Assembly (NCBI GenBank): GCA_903867185.1
Contig: CAIPQK010000145.1
Coordinates: forward strand, 1-36,883
From: an uncultured Candidatus Nemicrothrix sp.
GTDB lineage: Bacteria; Actinomycetota; Acidimicrobiia; Acidimicrobiales; Acidimicrobilacustridaceae
DNA length: 36,883 bases
Reading direction: 5' to 3'
Shown: one piece after another, positions 1-6,169 of the stretch
How positions within the stretch are numbered: the stretch's first letter is position 1
Layout of the letters: the number at the start of each line of letters is the position of its first letter
Program-made: the position numbers and the translations under genes
The notes under the pieces: model-generated
The model's input: the letters and a program-made list of their open reading frames with translations, nothing else
What the model was told of the DNA's origin: nothing
Database searches by the model: none

Positions 1-896
1 GCATTTCGAAGATTCATTCGCCCCGCGCTCGTGAGAATTGTTCCGTGGCGTGCCAATCGGGTCGGCAGTACGCAATCGAACATGTCGACGCCAAGCGCCA
101 CCGCTTCCACGATGCTCACTGGATCTCCAACTCCCATGAGATAGCGGGGTCGATCAGCGGGAAGAACCTTGGTCACGGCAGCAAGCGCCGGCAACATCTC
201 GTCTCGTGTTTCACCCACCGAGAGACCGCCAATGCCGTAGCCATCGAAACCGATGTCGAGAGTGCGTTGTGCGCTTTCGGTTCGCATTGCGACGTTGATG
301 CCGCCTTGCACGATTCCGAATTGCGCTTGTTTGGAACCGTCGGCTCGAGCAGGAGCGTTTGCCGCTTTTGCTCGCCCCGCCCACAACACTGATCGTTCGA
401 GGGCCGCCCGAACAACGGCCTCAGACGATGGAAGCGGCGGGCACACATCGAGAACCATCTGGATGTCGCTGCCCAGCTTCTGCTGAACCTCAACGCTGCC
501 TTCGGGACTCAGATGGTGATAGCTGCCGTCATAGGTCGATTTGAACGTGGCGCCCTCGTCGGTAACTTTCGGCTCAAGCGAAAAAATCTGGAATCCGCCC
601 GAATCAGTAAGTACGTGTCCGTGCCAATCGGCGAAACCATGCAGCCCGCCAAATCGTTCGATGAGATCGGCCCCCGGCTTCAACATCAAGTGGTAGGTGT
701 TGCCGAGGATCACCTCCGCGCCAAGTTGCTCGAGATCGGCCGACGTAAGCGTGCGCACAGCTGCTCGGGTTCCAACCGGCATGAAACAGGGCGTGCGAAA
801 TGCACCACGAGCCGTGTGCACCACGCCAGTTCGGGCCTGACCGTCGGTCGCGTCAATCTGCAGTCGAAGTACAGATTCGGTTTCTTCGTTGCTCAC
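1..896 (-). CDS. tgt: Queuine/preQ1 tRNA-ribosyltransferase (partial, C-terminus outside window)
   Basis: Tgt exchanges guanine 34 of GUN-anticodon tRNAs for preQ1 in queuosine synthesis. About 298 codons are visible, open at the left edge. Family hallmarks are TDSGGFQIFS, which holds the first active-site Asp, the FGIVQGG substrate loop, and GVDMFDCVLPTR near the edge, which holds the nucleophilic Asp. The C-terminal zinc-binding Cys/His cluster lies outside the window. I chose the GTG at 896 because GGAG sits 5 nt upstream and the protein then begins close to the usual Tgt N-terminus. An in-frame ATG at 956 would add 20 unusual residues and reach towards the divergent ppnP start. The gene follows queA on the same strand, the classical ruvCAB-queA-tgt order, but ppnP is wedged between them. 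The product is certain; the start is likely. Confidence 0.95.
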   Translation of the reverse strand, partial: MSNEETESVLRLQIDATDGQARTGVVHTARGAFRTPCFMPVGTRAAVRTLTSADLEQLGAEVILGNTYHLMLKPGADLIERFGGLHGFADWHGHVLTDSGGFQIFSLEPKVTDEGATFKSTYDGSYHHLSPEGSVEVQQKLGSDIQMVLDVCPPLPSSEAVVRAALERSVLWAGRAKAANAPARADGSKQAQFGIVQGGINVAMRTESAQRTLDIGFDGYGIGGLSVGETRDEMLPALAAVTKVLPADRPRYLMGVGDPVSIVEAVALGVDMFDCVLPTRLARHGTILTSAGRMNLRN

Positions 897-984
897 TACT
901 GCTCCAGTGACGTCGATTCGATGATCGAAAGAAAAAAGTTGATGAGAGAGCTCCATGTCACCACAACTCACCCCCTTTGAGCAT

Positions 985-990
985 TATCGT
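985..990 (+). promoter_or_regulatory. Putative -10 element of a leaderless ppnP promoter
   Basis: The hexamer TATCGT fits the actinobacterial TAnnnT -10 pattern and ends 7 nt before the ppnP ATG at 998. No Shine-Dalgarno sequence is present between them, so transcription probably starts at or next to the start codon. No good -35 hexamer is visible. Confidence 0.4.
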
Positions 991-997
991 CGTCGAC

Positions 998-1285
998 ATG
1001 TCAGATACCTCTCACAACACGTACTTCGATGGTGGCGTTCAGAGCCTTGGCTTCGAAAATGCTTCGGGACGGGCCACCGTTGGCGTTATCGCCCCTGGCA
1101 CCTACGACTTCAACACCGATGGCGCCGAACTCATGACCGTCGTTGCTGGTGTTCTTGAGGCGATCGTCGATGGCGAGAGCGATTGGGAGACCTACCCAAA
1201 GGGCTCTCGTTTCGAGGTTCCTGCCTCGAGCCATTTCCAGGTTCGGGCGGAAACTCCTTCGGCCTACCTGTGCGAATTCCTCTGA
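998..1285 (+). CDS. ppnP: Pyrimidine/purine nucleoside phosphorylase PpnP (YaiE/cupin family)
   Basis: The 95-residue product matches the small one-domain cupin PpnP (E. coli YaiE, about 94 aa), which phosphorolyses several nucleosides to free base and pentose-1-phosphate for salvage. The signature segments GRATVGVIAPGTY, DWETYPKGSRFEVP and a C-terminal SAYLCEFL resemble E. coli GRASVGVMVEGEY, DWQVYEAGSVFNVP and TSYLCRYL (recalled from memory). The frame is open to a TTG at 977, but the ATG at 998 gives the family length and has a -10-like hexamer 7 nt upstream. The gene sits on the plus strand between queA and tgt, which are both minus, so it is transcribed against the flanking tRNA-modification genes and converges on queA with an 18-bp gap. 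Confidence 0.85.
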   Translation: MSDTSHNTYFDGGVQSLGFENASGRATVGVIAPGTYDFNTDGAELMTVVAGVLEAIVDGESDWETYPKGSRFEVPASSHFQVRAETPSAYLCEFL

Positions 1286-1303
1286 GAACCGTCAGGGCGC
1301 TGC

Positions 1304-2344
1304 TTATTGACGCGTAAGCAACATCGCGTCGCCGAACGACAGAAACCGATACCCATCATGCAACGCGTCCGCGTAGAGGTTTCGCCATCGTGGCCCGATA
1401 AAAGCGTCGATCATCACAATCAACGAGGATTTCGGCAAGTGAAAGTTGGTCATAAGTCGATCAACAATTGCGAACTCGTAGTCGCCATGAATAAAGAGTT
1501 CGGTTCGACCCTCGGTCGTTCCGAACGCCACTGCGCTTTCTAGCGCCCGCACAGCGGTGGTTCCCACTGCCACGACACGTCCACCATTCGCTTTTGTTCT
1601 GGCACACGCGTCAAGCGTTTCTTGTGGCACTCGGAAAAACTCCCCGTGCATCACATGATCTTCGATCTGATCAGTCGCAATGGGTCGAAATGTGCCGAGG
1701 CCAACAACTAATTCCACATCGGCTCGGACAATCCCCCGATCGGCGCAACGGGCCAGCACCTCGGGCGTGAGATGCAGCCCTGCGGTGGGAGCTGCTGCCG
1801 ATCCGGGGCGTTCGGCGAACACCGTCTGATAGCGCTCTTGCTCGGCGAGCACCTCGGTGATGTACGGCGGCAACGGCATGACGCCAAAGCGTTCGAGCAC
1901 ATCGAGCAATGGCCCATCGACATCGATAGTGACCGCACGCCGACCGTCGCCAAGATCGTCTTCGACAACAACTTCGAGTCCCGTGCCCGCAGCGGGGCGA
2001 ACAACGGTTCCGGGAGGGAGCTTTCGGCCGGGACGAACCAACGCTTCCCACCGTGAGACTCCGCTGTCGGAGAGCGAACCTCCGTCGAGTCGTTCAAGGA
2101 GTAACACCTCAACCGCGGCACCAGTTTCTTTGCACAACGCGAGTCGGGCAGGCAGCACTCGCGTGGTGTTGACTACGAGCAGATCACCTGGTTCAAGAAG
2201 ATCGGGTAGGTCGCGAACGTTTTTGTTCAGCGGCGCTACTTCCGCGCCTTGGTCGACAAGCAGTCGAGCCGCATCTCGCTCAGCGAGTGGGTGCTGCGCA
2301 ATCGCCGATTCCGGCAACTCATAGTCGAAGGCGGAAGTCTCCAT
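1304..2344 (-). CDS. queA: S-adenosylmethionine:tRNA ribosyltransferase-isomerase
   Basis: QueA transfers and isomerises the ribosyl moiety of AdoMet onto preQ1-modified tRNA, giving epoxyqueuosine, the step after Tgt. The 346-aa protein has the normal QueA length. It starts with the typical FDYELPESAIAQHP block and contains LLVVNTTRVLPARL, the glycine-rich SAAAPTAGLHLT segment, VGLGTFRPI and TNFHLPKSSLIVMI, all family hallmarks. It starts 26 bp after the ruvB stop on the same strand and is probably cotranscribed with ruvCAB. In the usual order tgt would follow directly; here the plus-strand ppnP intervenes. Confidence 0.96.
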   Translation of the reverse strand: METSAFDYELPESAIAQHPLAERDAARLLVDQGAEVAPLNKNVRDLPDLLEPGDLLVVNTTRVLPARLALCKETGAAVEVLLLERLDGGSLSDSGVSRWEALVRPGRKLPPGTVVRPAAGTGLEVVVEDDLGDGRRAVTIDVDGPLLDVLERFGVMPLPPYITEVLAEQERYQTVFAERPGSAAAPTAGLHLTPEVLARCADRGIVRADVELVVGLGTFRPIATDQIEDHVMHGEFFRVPQETLDACARTKANGGRVVAVGTTAVRALESAVAFGTTEGRTELFIHGDYEFAIVDRLMTNFHLPKSSLIVMIDAFIGPRWRNLYADALHDGYRFLSFGDAMLLTRQ

Positions 2345-2370
2345 TGCGAGGAGAGGCTAGAGCCGCTTGG

Positions 2371-3456
2371 TCAGCTTTCGAACAGGCCCCGTGATGGGTC
2401 GGCGGTAAGCGGTGCGCTCGCCGGAGCAATCATCCCGAGATGCGCCCAAGCAGCAGGAGTAGCGACGCGCCCACGAGGAGTGCGCATAAGCAGGCCCTGC
2501 TGGATCAGAAATGGTTCGTAGACGTCTTCGACCGTTTCTTCGGCTTCACCGATACTGATCGCCAAGGTGCCTAGGCCCACGGGGCCCCCGCCAAACTTCT
2601 GGCAAAGATTCGAAAGGACAGCGCGGTCGACTTTGTCGAGGCCGAGATCGTCGACTCCGAATACCGCAAGGCCTTCGTTGGCGGTGGCTTCGTCGATTTG
2701 GCCATCGCCGCGGACCTCGGCGAAGTCGCGAACACGGCGAAGAAGACGATTGGCGATTCGGGGCGTGCCGCGCGCTCGACGCGCGATCTCGGAAGCGCCA
2801 CCATCGTCGATTCCGATTCCCAAAATGCCCGCAGCGCGAGAAACGATCGATTGCAGTTCATCGGCGTCGTAGTAGTCGAGGCGAGCAACGAGTCCGAAGC
2901 GATCGCGCAACGGGCCGGTAATGAGGCCGGTGCGTGTGGTGGCACCGACGAGTGTGAATCGGGGAAGGTCGAGGCGAATCGAACGTGCGGCCGGACCTTT
3001 GCCCAACACGATGTCGAGTTGAAAATCTTCCATTGCGGGGTAAAGAACTTCTTCGACATTGCGGCTGAGGCGATGGATTTCGTCGATGAACAAGACATCG
3101 CCTTCACCTAATCGCGTGAGGATTGCGGCGAGATCGCCAGCGCGATCGAGTGCCGGGCCCGAGGTGATGTGCATGCCAACCTGAAGCTCCGCAGCAACAA
3201 TGCCGGCAAGTGTTGTCTTGCCTAGACCCGGCGGACCAGCGAATAACAGATGGTCGACGGCCTGTTCGCGCCGACGAGCGGCTTCAAGAATGATGCCGAG
3301 GTGTTCTTTCAGTTCACGTTGGCCAACGAAGTCGTCGAGATGACGCGGGCGCAGCCCGCCCTCTTCGCCAATGATGTCGGAGCCAGCTCGCATCTCGCCG
3401 ACCTCGAGTTCCGCCTCGTCGGGAGTGGGTTCTGGTGACAGCAGTTCGTCGCGCAT
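2371..3456 (-). CDS. ruvB: Holliday junction branch-migration helicase RuvB
   Basis: RuvB is the AAA+ hexameric motor that drives branch migration of RuvA-bound Holliday junctions. The 361-aa product has Walker [10 protein letters not shown] at residues 74-82, Walker B FIDEIH at 123-128, sensor 1 GATTR at 171-175 and the arginine-finger loop GPLRDRFG at 181-188, followed by the winged-helix domain. The frame is open much further upstream (to 3726), but that part lies within ruvA in another frame. The ATG at 3456 overlaps the ruvA TGA by one base (TGATG), which implies translational coupling. The N-terminus before the conserved [13 protein letters not shown] is about 35 acidic residues. Confidence 0.97.
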   Translation of the reverse strand: MRDELLSPEPTPDEAELEVGEMRAGSDIIGEEGGLRPRHLDDFVGQRELKEHLGIILEAARRREQAVDHLLFAGPPGLGKTTLAGIVAAELQVGMHITSGPALDRAGDLAAILTRLGEGDVLFIDEIHRLSRNVEEVLYPAMEDFQLDIVLGKGPAARSIRLDLPRFTLVGATTRTGLITGPLRDRFGLVARLDYYDADELQSIVSRAAGILGIGIDDGGASEIARRARGTPRIANRLLRRVRDFAEVRGDGQIDEATANEGLAVFGVDDLGLDKVDRAVLSNLCQKFGGGPVGLGTLAISIGEAEETVEDVYEPFLIQQGLLMRTPRGRVATPAAWAHLGMIAPASAPLTADPSRGLFES

Positions 3457-4058
3457 CAGGCTGCCAATCGTTGCAGAGCGAGGCGTAAGAGTTCTGCCGT
3501 ATCGGAAGAATCGGGAAGTTCCTTCACTGCTTCGGCTACTTCTTCTGGTCCGTAGCCAAGTTCGGTGAGAGCACTGCGGACATCGGCAACCGACGATGAC
3601 CCGCCACCAGTGCCATCGGCCGAAGCAGAACCAGCACTTAGGTCGAGACCAGGAATATCGAGTTTCGACTTGAGTTCGATGAGCAAGCGAGCAGCGGTCT
3701 TCTTGCCGACCCCAGGTACGAGACACAGTGCATCGATGTCGTCGTTGGCCAAGACGCGCACAAGTGCTGATGGCGAATGCACGCTCATAATGCCGAGAGC
3801 CATGGCTGGTCCAACACCATGAGCCGATAACAGTGCCTCAAACACCATCCGCTGTTCCGATGAGATGAACCCGTAGAGCGTTTCGGCATCTTCGCGGCGG
3901 TGATGATGTGTGTGCAGAAAGACGTTGGTTCCGGTTTCGCCTAGCGATGCTGCGGTCGATGGCGCAACGATGACGCGGTAACCGATTCCGGAGACCTCAA
4001 CAAGGACTTCGCCCGAAGGCAGCCGTTCAAGCAATGTGCCGCGGACTGAACCGATCAT
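3456..4058 (-). CDS. ruvA: Holliday junction DNA helicase subunit RuvA
   Basis: RuvA is the tetrameric junction-recognition subunit of the RuvAB resolvasome. The 200-aa protein has the expected length. It starts MIGSVRGTL, carries the two helix-hairpin-helix segments around [15 protein letters not shown] and [21 protein letters not shown], then a Gly/Ser-rich linker at roughly residues 140-157, and ends in the RuvB-binding domain III ([16 protein letters not shown]). The ATG overlaps the ruvC stop codon by one base and its own stop overlaps the ruvB start by one base, so ruvC-ruvA-ruvB form a tight operon. Confidence 0.96.
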   Translation of the reverse strand: MIGSVRGTLLERLPSGEVLVEVSGIGYRVIVAPSTAASLGETGTNVFLHTHHHRREDAETLYGFISSEQRMVFEALLSAHGVGPAMALGIMSVHSPSALVRVLANDDIDALCLVPGVGKKTAARLLIELKSKLDIPGLDLSAGSASADGTGGGSSSVADVRSALTELGYGPEEVAEAVKELPDSSDTAELLRLALQRLAA

Positions 4059-4573
4059 CAGGCACCCGCTTTCGCTACGGCTCGATTAGCTGCCGCACGC
4101 ATTGGCGCCATGGCGATATGACACAACGCAAGTGCGGCTGCATCGGCGGCGTCGAACGGATGCGGCGGTTCGGAGAGACCAAGCAATGTCTGCACCATCT
4201 GCTGCATCTGGACTTTGTCGGCGTTGCCCCAGCCAGCCACCGCCGACTTCACCTCGTTCGGCGAATACTGGACAACTTCACATCCGGCGTTGACCGCTTC
4301 GACCATTGCGATGCCACTGGCCTGACCCACCGACATAGCGGTGCGGACATTGACTTGAAACAGCACTCGTTCCACTGCCATCGCGGTCACAGGAAATTCG
4401 CCAAGCAGCGCACGCAGTTCGGATTGAAGTTCGGCGAGCCGGTGATGCACTTGATCGTCGGGCGAGGTGCGCATGACACCGAGGGCAACCGCCCGAGGAG
4501 AAGCGCCTTCTCGCGCCTCGACAACGCAATAGCCACAGCGCGTCAGCCCCGGGTCGATTCCCACTACGAACAT
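4058..4573 (-). CDS. ruvC: Crossover junction endodeoxyribonuclease RuvC
   Basis: RuvC cleaves Holliday junctions symmetrically. The 171-aa protein shows the four acidic catalytic residues of the RNase H-like fold: D7 in GIDPG, E68 in VERVLF, and D141 and D144 in PFDAADAAALA. A GTG at 4600 is also in frame, but the ATG at 4573 begins exactly at the conserved MFVVGIDPG. A TACGAT hexamer ends 7 nt before this ATG and no Shine-Dalgarno is visible, so the operon mRNA may be leaderless. It is the first gene of the ruvCAB-queA block and lies just downstream of the terminator of the SDR gene. Confidence 0.96.
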   Translation of the reverse strand: MFVVGIDPGLTRCGYCVVEAREGASPRAVALGVMRTSPDDQVHHRLAELQSELRALLGEFPVTAMAVERVLFQVNVRTAMSVGQASGIAMVEAVNAGCEVVQYSPNEVKSAVAGWGNADKVQMQQMVQTLLGLSEPPHPFDAADAAALALCHIAMAPMRAAANRAVAKAGA

Positions 4574-4580
4574 GCGTACG

Positions 4581-4609
4581 ATCGTAGTCAGTCGGCCCAC
4601 AAAAACAAA
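4581..4609 (-). promoter_or_regulatory. Putative leaderless promoter of the ruvCAB-queA operon
   Basis: Read on the minus strand, TTTGTT (4609-4604) is followed after 17 bp by TACGAT (4586-4581), and the ruvC ATG comes 7 nt later. The -35-like hexamer lies inside the T-rich tail of the upstream intrinsic terminator, so the end of one transcript and the start of the next appear to share the same bases. This is sequence inference only. Confidence 0.4.
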
Positions 4610-4633
4610 GGACCCGGCCCTGAGGCCGAGTCC
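4599..4633 (-). terminator. Rho-independent terminator of the SDR gene
   Basis: On the minus strand an uninterrupted 10-bp stem (GGACTCGGCC with GGCCGGGTCC, one U-G pair in RNA) closes a TCAG tetraloop. It is followed by TTTGTTTTTGT. The arrangement is a textbook intrinsic terminator and lies 20 bp after the SDR stop codon, separating that gene from ruvC. Confidence 0.85.
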
Positions 4634-4653
4634 CTGTTCAGATCAGGTCCAGA

Positions 4654-5433
4654 TCACTTCGGGCCGAAACGGGCTCCGCCGTCGACACGAATGGTCTGAG
4701 CGTTCATATACGAGTTGGTGATGAGCTGCATCACCATCGAGGCGAGTTCGCTGGCATAGCCAAGACGATCAGGGAACAGAACATCTTTCGAAAGCTTGGC
4801 CTTGAATGCCTCGCTGCCTTCGCCCTCACCGTAAATCGGCGTATCGATGAGCCCTGGCGCAACGGTGTTGACCCGGATGCCCACAACGGCGAGATCACGA
4901 GCGATGGGCAGCGTCATTCCCGCAACTCCGCTCTTTGAAGCGGAATAAGCGGCCTGACCGATCTGTCCGTCAAATGCTGCTGTGGAAGCCATGTTTACGA
5001 TCGCACCGCGTTCTCCGTCGGCGGACACGGGTTCGGTGCGGCTCATGGCGGTAGCCACAAGACGGATGCAGTCGAATGTGCCGGTGAGATTCACGTCGAT
5101 GACCTTGCGCCAGTAATCGAGGTTGAACGCCGAGTCATACGAGCCGTCCTTGCCGATCGTGCGACTGGCGGCACCGATGCCTGCAGAGTTCACGAGTGCG
5201 CGGATCGGACCCATTTCTTCGGCCATAGCGATGGCCGCTTTGATGTCATCGCTGTTGCACACATCGACATGGGCAAATGCGCCACCGATTTCCGTGGCAA
5301 GAGCATTTCCTTTTTCGTCGTTGAGGTCGGCGATAACGACCTTTGCGCCCGCAGCGGCGAGCTGACGTGAACATGCTTCACCGATACCGGAAGCGCCTCC
5401 GGTGACGATTGCTGAGATTCCATTGATTTCCAT
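4654..5433 (-). CDS. SDR-family dehydrogenase (3-hydroxyacyl-CoA dehydrogenase type II-like)
   Basis: This is a classical short-chain dehydrogenase/reductase of 259 aa. It has the NAD(P)-binding TGGASGIG at residues 11-18, an Asp after beta-2 (VVIADLN, about residue 36) that favours NAD, VNSAG at 81-85, and the catalytic S150, Y163 and K167 (YSASK). The overall pattern, including RDLAVVGIRVNTVAPGLIDTPI, is closest to the HSD17B10-like 3-hydroxyacyl-CoA dehydrogenases, so oxidation of a beta-hydroxyacyl-CoA or a steroid-like alcohol is plausible, but the substrate cannot be read from sequence. The gene is monocistronic: it has its own terminator at 4599-4633. A TATTCT hexamer lies 8 nt before the ATG. 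Confidence 0.85.
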   Translation of the reverse strand: MEINGISAIVTGGASGIGEACSRQLAAAGAKVVIADLNDEKGNALATEIGGAFAHVDVCNSDDIKAAIAMAEEMGPIRALVNSAGIGAASRTIGKDGSYDSAFNLDYWRKVIDVNLTGTFDCIRLVATAMSRTEPVSADGERGAIVNMASTAAFDGQIGQAAYSASKSGVAGMTLPIARDLAVVGIRVNTVAPGLIDTPIYGEGEGSEAFKAKLSKDVLFPDRLGYASELASMVMQLITNSYMNAQTIRVDGGARFGPK

Positions 5434-5492
5434 GGAGGCAGAGAATACGGGGATCAGACGAGCGACACCGCATTCGGCACGCCGATCTCAGA

Positions 5493-6041
5493 TCAGAACA
5501 ACGAAAGTTGATCGTCATCGGGGTAGGCCCGGGATTCGTCAACGATTCCCTGTGCAGATTCCCCAGTGCCAAAGGTGTCGGCCGGTCCAAGATTGGTGGG
5601 TCGTTCCGACCCCGAGGCTTCGCGTTGCGTGGTTGCTGCCTCGACGGCAAGGCGGTCGACGAGATCATTCATCGGGTCACCGGCATGGCCCTTCACCCAG
5701 CGGAAGGTGACATCGCCACGACCCAAGACGAGGTCGATGAACGGCTCCCAGAGATCACGATTGGCCACGGGCTTGCGCTGTGAGTTCTTCCACCCTCTTC
5801 GTTTCCAGCCATCATGCCAACGATCTCGAAAACAGTGCACGACATAGGTGGAGTCACTCACGACTTCGAGCGGACCCGAATGCGACTTCACTGCTTCGAA
5901 GGCCGCCATGATCTCCATCCGCTGATTCGTCGAGTGGGCCTCGCCGCCACTTGCGAATCCGCCATCGACAACTGCCCACGCCCAGCCACCAGGACCGGGG
6001 TTACCGCTGCACGCACCATCGGTGTACACGACTGTTGTCAC
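5493..6041 (-). CDS. rnhA: Ribonuclease HI with C-terminal clamp-binding-like tail
   Basis: RNase HI hydrolyses the RNA strand of RNA-DNA hybrids. In the 182-aa reading from GTG 6041 the catalytic residues are D8 (YTDGACSGNPGPGGW), E43 (RMEIMAAFEAV), D63 (SDSTYV), the assisting H119 (KGHAGD) and D129 (VDRLA). The nuclease core ends near residue 135. A low-complexity linker of about 40 residues follows, and the protein ends in DDDQLSLF. QLSLF is the canonical bacterial beta-sliding-clamp binding pentapeptide. The frame is open upstream (ATG at 6080 and at 6140), and no start has a strong ribosome site, so the N-terminus is uncertain; GTG 6041 gives a family-like beginning. Confidence 0.9.
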   Translation of the reverse strand: MTTVVYTDGACSGNPGPGGWAWAVVDGGFASGGEAHSTNQRMEIMAAFEAVKSHSGPLEVVSDSTYVVHCFRDRWHDGWKRRGWKNSQRKPVANRDLWEPFIDLVLGRGDVTFRWVKGHAGDPMNDLVDRLAVEAATTQREASGSERPTNLGPADTFGTGESAQGIVDESRAYPDDDQLSLF

Positions 6042-6169
6042 GCATTCAGCGTCGCACAGGTCAGAGCAAAGACCCGACATCCACGATTCACAGAAAATCA
6101 ACGTTCCTACCTGCCGGTAACACGTTGATGTGGGCATCATGGGTAAACGCAGTTTTCGAAAGGCACCTC

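Noticed and set aside
1857-2324. Long open frame opposite queA
   Set aside because: It is a Ser/Arg-rich shadow of the queA codons with no recognisable domain, as are the other antisense frames in this GC-rich window.
3457-3726. N-terminal extension of the ruvB frame by 90 residues
   Set aside because: It overlaps ruvA in another frame, has no RuvB-like sequence, and ATG 3456 overlaps the ruvA stop in the normal way.
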